A stretch of DNA of 64,000 nucleotides from Hymenobacter aerilatus (GTDB taxonomy: Bacteria; Bacteroidota; Bacteroidia; Cytophagales; Hymenobacteraceae): contig NZ_CP095053.1 of NCBI RefSeq assembly GCF_022921095.1, positions 910,501 through 974,500 of the forward strand, read 5' to 3'. Position 1 is the first letter of the stretch. Each line of letters starts with the position of its first letter. Shown piece after piece: positions 25,364 to 33,674 of the stretch. The notes beneath the pieces were generated by a model. That model was not told the DNA's origin and made no database searches. It worked only from the letters and a program-made list of their open reading frames with translations. The position numbers and the translations under genes are program-made.

Positions 25364-26481
25364 TAGCGGTAATCTGAAGTGTTAAAGTCTGAGGAGTTGA
25401 AGTCGCGCGGGGCAGGCTTGACGGGTGTCGTCGTGGGTGGCGTCACTACCACGGGGGCGCAGTTAGCGGCGCTGGTGCGGTCGATGTCCATCAGCGTCAG
25501 CTCTACCGAGGCCGCACACACCGGTGGCAGTGGTGGCACGCGCAGGCGTACCACGCCAGCGGGCAGGTCAGCTGGCAGCGGCACGGCCTTGACTTCCACC
25601 TGCCGGCCTGCGCTATCGAGGTAGCGCCACTGCGCGTACCAGGTGCCAAGGCGGTCAGCGGGCAGCACGGCTGATACCTCCAGCGGGTAGCCAACAAACT
25701 GGGTAGGCTCCGCGAAGGCCGTCAGGGGGAGGGCGTCACTACCCGCGATATAAGGCCGTAGGCTGCTCTCCGGAGCACTGAGCACCGCGTAGTGCGAGGC
25801 GGGATGCTGGCGCCACTGGCCAACCCCTTCGCTGTCCACCTCCCGGTATCGGTAGTTGAACACGACAGTGGCTGTGTCGTCGACGTAAGCATCGACGCGC
25901 ACGGGCACAGCCTCCGTATCCAGTAGGCCCCGCAGATAAGGCTCTGCGTTGGTCGTCGTGTACTGCGAGCGGACAGCTTGCCGGAGCCGGGCAAACGGCA
26001 CTGTCTCAGTAATTCGGTATAGTTCCACCTCCACATACAGCCCTTGGCGCGGGGTTTGGTCTGCCTTGAATAGCGAGGACACCGGCGTAGCCAGCGCCGC
26101 CACGGGCGGGTAGAGGCCACCCACAGCAAACCACTGCGAGCCGGGTAACTGGCAACTGCCATCATCATCGGTCGCGTCCGGATTCCAGTTGCTAGCGAAG
26201 GGATTGGTACAGCCGCGCACCTTTGGCACCACAACCTGCACATTGCGCAACACCGTGCAGTTGTTGGCATCGTAGGCATTCAACTGAAACTCCCCCTCGG
26301 GTATATGAGGCCACGTCACGCGTCCGTTGCCATCAGCCGCCACGTAGTCGAAGTACGGGTTGTAAGCATCACCCAACCCATTATTCAAGCGCGCCCGAAT
26401 GCCGCCGGCGCTGCTGGTAAAGCGTACCGTCAGATAGGGGCCGTTCTGAGCGAACTCGGCTATTTGCAGGTCACAAGCCAT
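25363..26481 (-). CDS. Tail protein with a GCTNP/DDGSC motif
   Basis: The 372-residue protein contains GCTNPFASNWNPDATDDDGS near 90-109, a motif common in Bacteroidota surface and phage tail proteins. The rest is strand-rich. The C-terminus is a Pro/Thr linker and a short DFNSSDFNTSDYR repeat. Its stop overlaps the fibre start (TAATG). It may be a fibre attachment or tail-tip protein. Confidence 0.6.
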   Translation of the reverse strand: MACDLQIAEFAQNGPYLTVRFTSSAGGIRARLNNGLGDAYNPYFDYVAADGNGRVTWPHIPEGEFQLNAYDANNCTVLRNVQVVVPKVRGCTNPFASNWNPDATDDDGSCQLPGSQWFAVGGLYPPVAALATPVSSLFKADQTPRQGLYVEVELYRITETVPFARLRQAVRSQYTTTNAEPYLRGLLDTEAVPVRVDAYVDDTATVVFNYRYREVDSEGVGQWRQHPASHYAVLSAPESSLRPYIAGSDALPLTAFAEPTQFVGYPLEVSAVLPADRLGTWYAQWRYLDSAGRQVEVKAVPLPADLPAGVVRLRVPPLPPVCAASVELTLMDIDRTSAANCAPVVVTPPTTTPVKPAPRDFNSSDFNTSDYR

Positions 26482-26482
26482 A

Positions 26483-26932
26483 TCAGAGTTTGCGGGGTAT
26501 AGAAGTAGCTATATCACTGGTCAGCCCACTGCGCACGGCCTCCGTCAGGGCAGCGCGTAGGCGGGGCAAGGCAGCCTGTATGGGCGCCTGAAAGGTGTCG
26601 GTGGGCTTTTGGAAGCGTGGGTCTTCGCCACGGTAGAGCAGCGTGCCCAGCTGGCTAATGCGTTCGGCTACGGCGAAGGGGTTCAGGTTGAGCCGCTTGG
26701 CCTGTATCCACTCCCGGATAGCCTGCACCGACACGCCACCAGGGCCGCGGCCGTCACGCAGGTAGCGCACGTGGCTGGGGCCCAGGAGCTGGCCCAGGTT
26801 GGGTGCCACGACTTCACGCACAGCCCGCAGGGTTTTGCCGGTGGCTATCTGGTCGTTGGCCACCATCTGGTCGCCTACGTCCTGCTTGAGGCGTAGCAGC
26901 TCACGGCTGAGGATGTCGCTGAAGTCGGTCAT
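26483..26932 (-). CDS. Gp10-like neck/tail-completion candidate
   Basis: Start at MTDFSDILSRELLRLKQDVG, overlapping the upstream gene by 4 nt. The 149-residue protein resembles HK97 gp10-like proteins: VANDQIATGKTLRAVRE followed by LLGPSHVRYLRDGRGPGG and a helical C-terminus. Such proteins join head and tail. Similarity judged by eye. Confidence 0.5.
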   Translation of the reverse strand: MTDFSDILSRELLRLKQDVGDQMVANDQIATGKTLRAVREVVAPNLGQLLGPSHVRYLRDGRGPGGVSVQAIREWIQAKRLNLNPFAVAERISQLGTLLYRGEDPRFQKPTDTFQAPIQAALPRLRAALTEAVRSGLTSDIATSIPRKL

Positions 26933-27303
26933 ACTGCTAATCCTGAGTAGTGCCACATCAATAAAATCACCACGCAGTGCGCGTACTGATCAAGACCGAA
27001 AACGCACCAGTGCAACACGTTTTGTGGGTTTTGCAACACGACAAAGTGTTGATTGAGCATGCCTTTGGCAGTGTCGATACCTGCGTGGGTCCATGTTTGA
27101 AATATGTACAGCTCAACCGCGCGTATCTGCTCCACTCCAAAGAGTAGCAACACAGCAAACATGAGCGTAGCATGTATCAGACCGTGCATGAGGATTGGTC
27201 CGAACGGCTTGCCAAAGCGCTTGGCGGCCAACATATCCGGCCGGGAAAGCCAAGTGTAGTCAGCTAGCCAATGGCAGAAGAATAGGGCGAGTAAGAGCTT
27301 CAT
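26929..27303 (-). CDS. DUF3307-like membrane protein
   Basis: Start at MKLLLALFFCHWLADYTWL, forming ATGA overlap with the 154-residue gene upstream and with the gp10-like gene downstream. The 124-residue protein has about four membrane segments with conserved His/Asp in them (CHWLADY, MHGLIHATL, HAGIDTAKG, GLDQYAHC). This is the pattern of DUF3307. The family's function is unknown; it occurs in phages and bacteria. Confidence 0.7.
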   Translation of the reverse strand: MKLLLALFFCHWLADYTWLSRPDMLAAKRFGKPFGPILMHGLIHATLMFAVLLLFGVEQIRAVELYIFQTWTHAGIDTAKGMLNQHFVVLQNPQNVLHWCVFGLDQYAHCVVILLMWHYSGLAV

Positions 27304-27764
27304 GCCTGTGGTTGGTCTAAGGGTAAGCACACATTCACCGTGCCTTTCAGCGTGATATCCAGAAAGAGCGTCACGCCGTCCACAGGCCTATCGAAGGGAC
27401 CAATGGCCATGATTTCGGCGGGTCGCACCTGCTTAATGTTCTGTACCCGCATACCTAGGTCTGCTAAGAACCTAGCAGAAGCATCAACCATGGCCGCGCT
27501 ACGGGGTAGGCGCTGCTCCGGGGTGTCGTTCAGATCGGAGGGCACCAACAGCATAATCAGGCAGGAGCAGGTAAGACCTGTGATTTGCTTGTACTTGTTG
27601 ACGTTGAAACGGAAGGGCATCTTGTCGTCGAGGAACACGATGCGGTCGGTGCTGCTGGTCTCGTCCAACTTGATGTTGGCTAGCTCCTGCTCACCGTGCA
27701 GCCAGAAGCAGCCGGGTAGTACCTGGCTGGCAGCGGCTTGAATGAGGGCGTGGGGTAGGTTCAT
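27300..27764 (-). CDS. Hypothetical tail-region protein, 154 residues
   Basis: A mixed alpha/beta protein with DDKMPFRFNVNKYKQITGL and MVDASARFLADLGMRVQNI. No domain recognised. ATGA overlaps on both sides place it within the tail operon. Confidence 0.55.
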   Translation of the reverse strand: MNLPHALIQAAASQVLPGCFWLHGEQELANIKLDETSSTDRIVFLDDKMPFRFNVNKYKQITGLTCSCLIMLLVPSDLNDTPEQRLPRSAAMVDASARFLADLGMRVQNIKQVRPAEIMAIGPFDRPVDGVTLFLDITLKGTVNVCLPLDQPQA

Positions 27765-27961
27765 TTGTCCGTAGCAGTGAATTGTACAGAAAGTACCACG
27801 TAGGGCGACATAGGCGAGCCAATGGAGCAGGTGGCATGCTGAAGGCCGATGATCTTCTTTTCTGGATTGGCTGTCATGTACCCATCAACTATCTGATTGA
27901 AGGCAGCTGGCACTTGATCGGGCGTGCACTTCGCAGTGCTGAGAGAGAAGTAGGTATTCAT
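27761..27961 (-). CDS. Hypothetical protein, 66 residues
   Basis: Small soluble protein (CTPDQVPAAFNQIVDGYM segment) overlapping its neighbours by 4 nt on both sides. No family recognised. Confidence 0.5.
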   Translation of the reverse strand: MNTYFSLSTAKCTPDQVPAAFNQIVDGYMTANPEKKIIGLQHATCSIGSPMSPYVVLSVQFTATDK

Positions 27962-28131
27962 CGTGTGGCTTGCCGAAAACCTATCGGCTGAGGTTTTTCA
28001 GCTTCTTGTATTTGCTTGCGGAGGCGCTTATGTAGCTTGCCCAGCACTTTTGCCTTATCCTCCTTATTCAGGCTCTCCACTGAGGTATTGAGTGTGGCTA
28101 GTAGTGTCTTAGCGTGTTGCTTGTGCTTCAT
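27958..28131 (-). CDS. Small basic helical protein, 57 residues
   Basis: Starts MKHKQHAKTLLATLNTSVES; the rest is highly charged and helical (LNKEDKAKVLGKLHKRLRKQ). Start overlaps the stop of the 266-residue gene (TAATG), and its stop overlaps the next start (ATGA), so translational coupling is likely. Unknown function. Confidence 0.65.
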   Translation of the reverse strand: MKHKQHAKTLLATLNTSVESLNKEDKAKVLGKLHKRLRKQIQEAEKPQPIGFRQATR

Positions 28132-28931
28132 TATTTCCTCTGTTTCTCCTGTTGCTGACGCAGCCGGTAGCGGACGTGCGCTTGATGGTTTTCGTACTCA
28201 ATCATCACGTTTACCTCGGCCCAGCTGAGGCGGAAGAAGTAGGGCCAACGGGTCTTGTCGCCTCCACTGAGCGCGTCCACGACGGCCACCGTATCCCACT
28301 CCGCCACCAGCTTATCCAGGCCGGCCGCACGCTCTTCAGGGCGGAGCGGTATCTTTTTAAGCTGCCGAGCGTGCTGCTGCCTGATGCGCTCGTACTGCGC
28401 AAAAAAAAAAGCGGTGATGGGCAGGGCTTCATCTAGCGTGGCCTGCATGCAGATGTCTACAAAGGCCTCGATAGCGTCCGAGTCGTAGGCGCAGCGGTAG
28501 TACAGCGGGTAGAAGTAGATAGCCAGCACCTTAGCGTGCTGCTGGTAAGCGCTCAGGCTGGTGTCGGTGAGTACGGCGGCCAAGTCGACGGACTGGCCGA
28601 AGCTCAGGCTACTGATGTCCTGCGGCACAGCCATTGACACCCACTTGTCTGGGCCAGCGCCAGGCAGGGCAAAGTATTTCGGCACCGACAAGGTGCGCAG
28701 CTCGGGCATGGGTTGGCCCAGGAAGGCTAGACACTCCAGTTGGCCGGGCGTTAGCACCGAGGCGGGCCACTGCATAATGTGCTCCGGAGACACGCCACAG
28801 AGAGCCGCCAAGTAGTCGTAGATATCCTTGCCAGCGCTAAGAGCATCGGCCTGCTGTAGCGTCACGTCCTGCCAGCGGTCGGGCAGGATAACGAGGCGGT
28901 CGGAGACGGGGAGGTGAAACGCGTAGGGCAT
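28131..28931 (-). CDS. Hypothetical phage protein, possible tail assembly factor
   Basis: The 266-residue helical protein (TLQQADALSAGKDIYDYLAAL; AIEAFVDICMQATLDEALPITAFFFAQY) ends in a basic coiled tail YENHQAHVRYRLRQQQEKQR. Position immediately after the terminase and before small tail genes suggests a tail-assembly or chaperone role, but no family match is claimed. Confidence 0.5.
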   Translation of the reverse strand: MPYAFHLPVSDRLVILPDRWQDVTLQQADALSAGKDIYDYLAALCGVSPEHIMQWPASVLTPGQLECLAFLGQPMPELRTLSVPKYFALPGAGPDKWVSMAVPQDISSLSFGQSVDLAAVLTDTSLSAYQQHAKVLAIYFYPLYYRCAYDSDAIEAFVDICMQATLDEALPITAFFFAQYERIRQQHARQLKKIPLRPEERAAGLDKLVAEWDTVAVVDALSGGDKTRWPYFFRLSWAEVNVMIEYENHQAHVRYRLRQQQEKQRK

Positions 28932-28934
28932 AGA

Positions 28935-30140
28935 CTAGCGGCGGCGCACGGCGCCGAAGGATTGGGAGTGACGGATAGGGGTATTCACTTTGTGCTCCAG
29001 CGCGTAGGAGTAGGTGCCGTAGCGGCCCGCGTCAATAGCGTCATCATTGAGCTTCACTGGCTCATCAAGAATCTGCCCGGTGCGCAGCGTTTTCCACTTA
29101 TAGGCCCGTAGTTCCTTGATCAGGTCCACGCTATCAGCCGTGACGAACAGCGGCTTGCTTTTCACCTCGTCAATACCCGCCTTCACGGCCTTGTCGGCCT
29201 CCTTGATGGCAAAGCCAGCGCGCCGGATGTCCTCAATGATTTCGGGGCGGGCATGGTCGGCATAGATGACTTCCCGCCGGTTCGGTACCGCCACCTTCAA
29301 CTGCTCAATCAGGTCGGGTGTTGTGAGGTGCGACTGATACAGCCGCTGCTGCCAGTAGCGGGCCGTTTCGGTTTCCGTTACTTCCACCAGGCTAGTGGGG
29401 TGGTTGAAGCCAAAGTCCAGCCCGTAGCGACGGTGGGCGGCGGATGGTGGCACACTAGCTACCTGCTGCCAGTGCGTGAAAATGGTGGTGCCAGCGGCAC
29501 CCCGTTCACCCAAGCCATAGATGCGCCAGTAGTTGGGGTCAGCGGCCTCCAGCAGGCGAATTTCCTGCATGATGCTGACAGGTAGGAACGGATTGTCGAG
29601 GTAGGTGCTTTGAATGAACACGCAGTCCGGCCGGGGCAGCACCTCGTCATAAATCCAGTGAAATTCCTCACTGGGGTTGAAGTCAATAAACAGCACCCGG
29701 CTAGTGCGGAAGATGAGCTGGCGCCAGTCGTCGAGGCGTAGCTCGTTGGCTTCATTAGCCAGTAGGTAGTCGCGTTTGCGGCCGCGGATCTTCTGCGCGT
29801 CGTCGATGCTGAAATATTCTACCTGGCTGCCGTTGGGGAAGGTGTAGAGGTGGTCCTTCTTGTTATGTGAGTCCAGCACCTGAAACAGGCCCAGCGTCGT
29901 CAGCTGCTCCTCAAAGTCACGTAGCACCGTGGCCGTTAGCGCGGGTAGCGTCTCCCGCACAATGCTGATGAGAATACCCGCTTCCATCAGGCATAGGTAG
30001 ATAGCCAGCTGTACTAAGCTCACCGTCTTGCTGCTACGGGTGCCGCCTTGGTTCACCACAATGCGCGTGGTGGGCTGCTGGCAAGCCTCAAGGTTGCGCG
30101 TGAATACGCTGGTGTGGCGAATGTCGAGGGTACTGCTCAT
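28935..30140 (-). CDS. terL: Terminase large subunit
   Basis: The 401-residue packaging motor has Walker A GGTRSSKT (about 32-39), Walker B-like DYLLANEAN with Glu130, and the C-terminal RNase-H-like nuclease (YGLDFGFNHPTS near 242-253, VIYADHARPEIIEDIRR, and LNDDAIDAGRYG near the end). Length is typical for Bacteroidota siphophages. It overlaps terS by 4 nt. Confidence 0.95.
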   Translation of the reverse strand: MSSTLDIRHTSVFTRNLEACQQPTTRIVVNQGGTRSSKTVSLVQLAIYLCLMEAGILISIVRETLPALTATVLRDFEEQLTTLGLFQVLDSHNKKDHLYTFPNGSQVEYFSIDDAQKIRGRKRDYLLANEANELRLDDWRQLIFRTSRVLFIDFNPSEEFHWIYDEVLPRPDCVFIQSTYLDNPFLPVSIMQEIRLLEAADPNYWRIYGLGERGAAGTTIFTHWQQVASVPPSAAHRRYGLDFGFNHPTSLVEVTETETARYWQQRLYQSHLTTPDLIEQLKVAVPNRREVIYADHARPEIIEDIRRAGFAIKEADKAVKAGIDEVKSKPLFVTADSVDLIKELRAYKWKTLRTGQILDEPVKLNDDAIDAGRYGTYSYALEHKVNTPIRHSQSFGAVRRR

Positions 30141-30433
30141 GGCTGGCCCTCCCGCTTTACCTCCGTTAGCCGGATGGTGGTGAGCTGAATCGGGCCACCA
30201 CCTTCGCCCGTGTGCTCTTTGCGGCTGAGCTTGGGCCGTACGTACTCCTGCAACTGCAAAAACGCCTCGACACGTTTGGCGGGCGTTAGCTTTTCCAGGT
30301 CTTCGAGCAGCGTCTCGTCGAGCTTGCTCAATACGTCCTCAATCCGCTCGGTGAGAGCGGTGGTAAACTTATTTTTGGCGCCTTTTTTTCGGCCACCCTG
30401 TCCAGCTTTGAAGGAAGTTGAGGTTTTCGGCAT
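30137..30433 (-). CDS. Terminase small subunit candidate (DUF5681-like)
   Basis: The 98-residue protein begins with the basic FKAGQGGRKKGAKNKFT, as in DUF5681 proteins that take the place of the small terminase. A helical middle and a basic end with ARVRP-like character (YVRPKLSRKEH) follow. It overlaps terL by ATGA and is the first gene of the late packaging-tail operon. Confidence 0.7.
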   Translation of the reverse strand: MPKTSTSFKAGQGGRKKGAKNKFTTALTERIEDVLSKLDETLLEDLEKLTPAKRVEAFLQLQEYVRPKLSRKEHTGEGGGPIQLTTIRLTEVKREGQP

Positions 30434-30513
30434 TGCCCTAGATAGCCCTACTTTAGGGCCGTTCCCCGAACTTCCGACTCCTTTAAAGCCTTACAAAACG
30501 CGCCCTTCCAAAT

Positions 30514-30542
30514 CCGTAACTCGGCTGCAAAAAGCGTAACTC
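30514..30542 (-). promoter_or_regulatory. Late regulatory element, copy a (upstream of terS)
   Basis: On the minus strand two GAGTTACG(C/G) boxes 20 bp apart; the first continues as GAGTTACGCTTTTTGCA. Located 81-109 bp upstream of the terS start. Downstream of it GCGTTTTG and TTTAAAGGAGTCGG resemble blocks found after copy b. Confidence 0.6.
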
Positions 30543-30801
30543 AATTTGCATTCTGGCTGACTTGCTCTTGCTCGGCAGCCTTACGGAGCAGGTAGCGCAG
30601 CTGCACGGTGCTGATGGCCAGCTCCCGTGCGACGGTGCTCCGGACGCGGGCCTGGGGCCAGCTCGGGTGCTTGCGGCTGATGTCGGTTACCCGGCGGGCA
30701 GCGGTGGTCATCTCGGAGATCAGGAAGCTGCGGGAGCCAGGCTGCGGGGCGGGAGCTTGGCAGGTAATGGGAAGAATAATAGCGGTGAGAGCGGGACGCA
30801 T
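30541..30801 (-). CDS. Hypothetical protein with HTH-like C-terminus
   Basis: Start taken at MRPALTAIILPITCQAPAPQ (an ATG 9 codons earlier is possible). The segment ARVRSTVARELAISTVQLRYLLRKA (about 45-70, described by position) looks like a helix-turn-helix. Its stop overlaps the late regulatory element. It could be a small late regulator; no family known. Confidence 0.5.
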   Translation of the reverse strand: MRPALTAIILPITCQAPAPQPGSRSFLISEMTTAARRVTDISRKHPSWPQARVRSTVARELAISTVQLRYLLRKAAEQEQVSQNAN

Positions 30802-30879
30802 AGTAGGGATGGGATAAGGGTAGTACATCAGGCCGTCAGCAGGGGCACGTTTTGAATCAGCGGCATCGGCGTGGGGTGG

Positions 30880-31131
30880 TTAGGGATGTAGTTGTTGGGC
30901 TTTATGCCACAAACGGGCAATGCGCAGCTTCTCTGGCAAGGCCCGCCGTAGTTCGTAATGGGCTACAGATAACGGGAACTGTCGGCCTGTCTCTACCGCC
31001 TTTGCGCTTAGTTCACAGTACTCACCCAGTCGTTTAGCCGCAAAGTTTAATGAGGGGAAATACTTGTAGGGACGCTGCCGAAGTAGACTCTTGCGATACT
31101 GCTTTTGAGCGCGTTTATAGAGGAAACTCAT
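30880..31131 (-). CDS. Hypothetical protein, 83 residues
   Basis: Basic helical protein (MSFLYKRAQKQYRKSLLRQR). No domain recognised. Sits 9 bp after the 87-residue gene. Confidence 0.5.
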   Translation of the reverse strand: MSFLYKRAQKQYRKSLLRQRPYKYFPSLNFAAKRLGEYCELSAKAVETGRQFPLSVAHYELRRALPEKLRIARLWHKAQQLHP

Positions 31132-31140
31132 CTTCTTAGG

Positions 31141-31404
31141 TTATAACTGTTGGGGAATACCAGCGGCCTGGCAGGCTTGGCGTAGGATGGCTACCTGGGC
31201 CTCACTGATACCGTGGCACACGAAGCGGTAGGCGTTGGAGTCGGGCCATGCTACTACACGGTAGGCAGGGCGCAAGGCAGGAGGCTGCTGGGTATCGGTT
31301 TTCTGGCTTCTGGCAGCACTTGGAGCGGCGGGCGGGCGTTTCCCTTTCCCGCCGCTCGGTAGTGCGCCTGCCGCGATTAATTGGGCGCGGACTGCTTCAG
31401 TCAT
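31141..31404 (-). CDS. Hypothetical protein, 87 residues
   Basis: Start at MTEAVRAQLIAAGALPSG, overlapping the upstream stop by 8 nt. N-terminal helix, basic linker (GGKGKRPPAAPSAARS) and a C-terminal domain (YRVVAWPDSNAYRFVCHG, then ISEAQVAILRQACQAAGI). Function unknown. Confidence 0.55.
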   Translation of the reverse strand: MTEAVRAQLIAAGALPSGGKGKRPPAAPSAARSQKTDTQQPPALRPAYRVVAWPDSNAYRFVCHGISEAQVAILRQACQAAGIPQQL

Positions 31405-31588
31405 CTTCACAGGGTTCTGTCTGCTGAATCTCAATGCCCTTACTCCGCAACACCTCTCGTAACTCAAGAAAGGCTTTGTGTTGAGGCCCATCCTCACTGA
31501 AAGGCACCATGTAGATTAGCGTAGGCAGTGCTGCGGCCAACCCATGAACTGCTTCGGGTGACAGGCGGATAGTTATACCCTTCCTCAT
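31397..31588 (-). CDS. Hypothetical protein, 63 residues
   Basis: Small protein with an N-terminal strand GITIRLSPEAVHGLAAAL and a helical charged end. Overlaps both neighbours. Confidence 0.5.
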   Translation of the reverse strand: MRKGITIRLSPEAVHGLAAALPTLIYMVPFSEDGPQHKAFLELREVLRSKGIEIQQTEPCEDD

Positions 31589-31812
31589 TTCCCCTCACCT
31601 CCTTTCTTACCCGTGCAGGCCGGACACCAGTCAAGCCACTTGCCACAGAATAGCTTGAACTCATCCAACCTATTGCAGCCGGTTACAGTGCTATGCGCCT
31701 CACAAAGCACAAAGTATTTACAACCGTTGGCGGCCGGGTGTAAAGGGTAGTTTTCGTAAAGTAGTATTCTGCCGACAGGGCCTTTTGCTGTTTTTAGTAG
31801 TGTGTGGCTCAT
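31585..31812 (-). CDS. Cys-rich small protein, possible zinc ribbon
   Basis: 75 residues with Cys in GCKYFVLCEAH, TGCNRL and FCGKWLDWCPAC. Five to six Cys with one His suggest metal binding. ATGA overlap with the next gene. Confidence 0.55.
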   Translation of the reverse strand: MSHTLLKTAKGPVGRILLYENYPLHPAANGCKYFVLCEAHSTVTGCNRLDEFKLFCGKWLDWCPACTGKKGGEGK

Positions 31813-31813
31813 G

Positions 31814-31969
31814 TTATTTGTAGTAGGCGGGTTTGGGTTGCAGTTGCTTCAGTCGTTCGTCTATGGCCTTCACGACCTCCCGTTCGTTGGGGTAGAGCCG
31901 GCGTAGGCGGTGCAGCTGGGCCTCATCGGTGCCGGCGAGGTGCTGCTGAATTTTGGTGCGGGTGCTCAT
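31814..31969 (-). CDS. Hypothetical protein, 51 residues
   Basis: Start at MSTRTKIQQHLAGTDEAQLH. Short, helical, charged. It lies 1 bp after the cupin-like gene stop. The longer upstream frame lies inside that gene and is not used. Confidence 0.45.
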   Translation of the reverse strand: MSTRTKIQQHLAGTDEAQLHRLRRLYPNEREVVKAIDERLKQLQPKPAYYK

Positions 31970-31970
31970 G

Positions 31971-32456
31971 TCAGCAGCCCTTTGCGTCGAAATAATGAAT
32001 CCAGTACTGCCACACACCCTTCACGTAGAAACCCCACTCGCGCCGTCGCTTTGTCATCAGCACAAGGGTTATAGCTTCAGCAGGCTTTAGCCGTTTGCCC
32101 ATAGCGAACTTGCCTGGCATGTATTCTTGCTGGCTTGGTTCGTCCTGCCACTTGTTGTGCAGAATGACTCGGTGGGTATGCCTGGCGGGGCGGTAGTACA
32201 GCCGCCCTACCTTGCATTCGCGAATTCGGGTAGCGTGTGGCTGGCCTGGCGTGGTGGCGTACTCTTCTTTGTAGCCGTGCCGCAGTGGTAGTGTCCAGAA
32301 ATTCCAAGGATGATCATGCAGGTCATCCGCATCCGAACGGTGAAACACATGCACACACAATTGAAACCAGCGTGTGCTCAGCAGTGTGTAGCGAGTCAGG
32401 TAGGGGCTATCTGCGTCGCCGCGGGCTTCGCAGCCATAAATGATTTTCTTATTCAT
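31971..32456 (-). CDS. Phage cupin-like protein
   Basis: The 161-residue protein has a cupin-style metal site: DDLHDHPWNFWT (about 44-55) with two His, and RPARHTHRVIL (about 89-99) with further His. A second half contains TKRRREWGFYVKGVW. I recognise this as a common phage protein of the cupin/JmjC-like class. The substrate is unknown. Confidence 0.65.
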   Translation of the reverse strand: MNKKIIYGCEARGDADSPYLTRYTLLSTRWFQLCVHVFHRSDADDLHDHPWNFWTLPLRHGYKEEYATTPGQPHATRIRECKVGRLYYRPARHTHRVILHNKWQDEPSQQEYMPGKFAMGKRLKPAEAITLVLMTKRRREWGFYVKGVWQYWIHYFDAKGC

Positions 32457-32653
32457 GCCGCTTCTTCGTTGGGCAGCGCCAGGCCGCGGGTGGAGGATGG
32501 TCGGCTGTTGCGCACCGCGCGCATCAGCTGTCGGTAGTAGGCGTGCAGGTCAGCCTGGGCCTGGGCAATGGCTGCCTGGGCGGCGGCGTTGGTGAGCAGG
32601 CCGCTGGGCACGTTGCCCATCACCTGATCGATGTACTGCTGGGGCGTTTTCAT
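32453..32653 (-). CDS. Hypothetical protein, 66 residues
   Basis: Helical, Ala/Gln-rich (AAAQAAIAQAQADLHAYYRQL). ATGA overlap with the cupin-like gene; 1-nt overlap with the upstream gene. Unknown function. Confidence 0.5.
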   Translation of the reverse strand: MKTPQQYIDQVMGNVPSGLLTNAAAQAAIAQAQADLHAYYRQLMRAVRNSRPSSTRGLALPNEEAA

Positions 32654-32898
32654 CAGAATGGTGGGTCTTCGGCGGGAAATCGGGCTTTAATGCCAATCAG
32701 TAGGCAGATAATTTCGTCGGCATCTTGCCGGGCGTCCTGAATGCGTGGGTCTTGGCGGCTCAGCAACTCCTCGTCTGTCATCGTGTCTTGCGTGACGAAG
32801 CCGCGGCGCTTCATCGCCCAGCGCACCAACACAGCGCGGGTGCGGTCCCTGTCGTCAGTATCGACGAGGCGGGCAATACAGTTCTGGCAGAGGCTCAT
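32653..32898 (-). CDS. Hypothetical protein, 81 residues
   Basis: Starts MSLCQNCIARLVDTDDRDRT with a CxxC; the rest is helical and acidic. It overlaps the DUF6633-like gene by 4 nt. Unknown function. Confidence 0.5.
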   Translation of the reverse strand: MSLCQNCIARLVDTDDRDRTRAVLVRWAMKRRGFVTQDTMTDEELLSRQDPRIQDARQDADEIICLLIGIKARFPAEDPPF

Positions 32899-33674
32899 GC
32901 GGCGTTCCGATTAGGTTTCTTGCCCCAGTCCTTGCGGTCGGGCCGGGTCGTCATCTGACGGTGCTCTGCCTGCACCTTCTCGTGCTGCTCTTTCGAAATC
33001 AGGTTTCGGGCAGCACGGGCCTTTGCTAGGCTGAGCCGGCGCCGTAGCCGTTCGCGGTTGGGGTGGTCTTCAGGAATGCGGGCAGCAATGTTGTCCAGCA
33101 CCTCACCTGCGCTGACAGAGAAGGTGCGCAGCGCAACCGCCTCCGCCGCTTGGCCCATCACCTTCTGATCGTAGTGCTGATTTTCGAGGAAGTCCGCCTT
33201 CTTTTCGAAGTACTTATTCAGGCCGGCGTAGATGGTGCTGGGGTCCAGCGACTGATAGAACTTCGTGCCCTGGGTCCGCATATCCTTCAAGGCCAGTACA
33301 ATGTCCTTGATGCTGTCGTGGGTGTAGGTCTGCGCCAGCGTGTCCGCCATTTCGATGATGTCGGCCGCGTCGGGCTTGGTCGGCACCTTCACAGAGTCCA
33401 CGAAGGATTTCAGAATCACTACCAGCAGCTTCACCACCGTAGCCTCACCGAGTTGCCGATTGAGCTGAAAGAGCTTCGGTGCCGAGGTGGCCACCGCCGG
33501 GGTAAGTCCTACCGACAACTCGGCCAGCATCATGCGGGCGTCGGGGTTCTCCGTGCGGGCCAGCTCACTGATCGTACCGGGAGACGTAACCAGGGCGAGT
33601 AGCGCGTGCTCCGGCGTGGGCAGGGGCGCGCTGAGTGCTTGGGTCGAGGACGAGGCTGTTGGAAGAGATGTCAT
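32895..33674 (-). CDS. DUF6633-like protein, possible replication helper
   Basis: The 259-residue helical protein contains DAADIIEMADTLAQTYTHDS, KDIVLALKDMRTQGTKFYQSLD and TIYAGLNKYFEKKADFLE (about 100-170), the core I associate with DUF6633. It lies next to the replication initiator and overlaps its end by 110 nt, recalling lambda O-P. A role as helicase loader or partner is inferred only from this position; no P-loop is visible. The first 45 residues lie within the overlap, so a start at MMLAELSVG is an alternative. Confidence 0.55.
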   Translation of the reverse strand: MTSLPTASSSTQALSAPLPTPEHALLALVTSPGTISELARTENPDARMMLAELSVGLTPAVATSAPKLFQLNRQLGEATVVKLLVVILKSFVDSVKVPTKPDAADIIEMADTLAQTYTHDSIKDIVLALKDMRTQGTKFYQSLDPSTIYAGLNKYFEKKADFLENQHYDQKVMGQAAEAVALRTFSVSAGEVLDNIAARIPEDHPNRERLRRRLSLAKARAARNLISKEQHEKVQAEHRQMTTRPDRKDWGKKPNRNAA

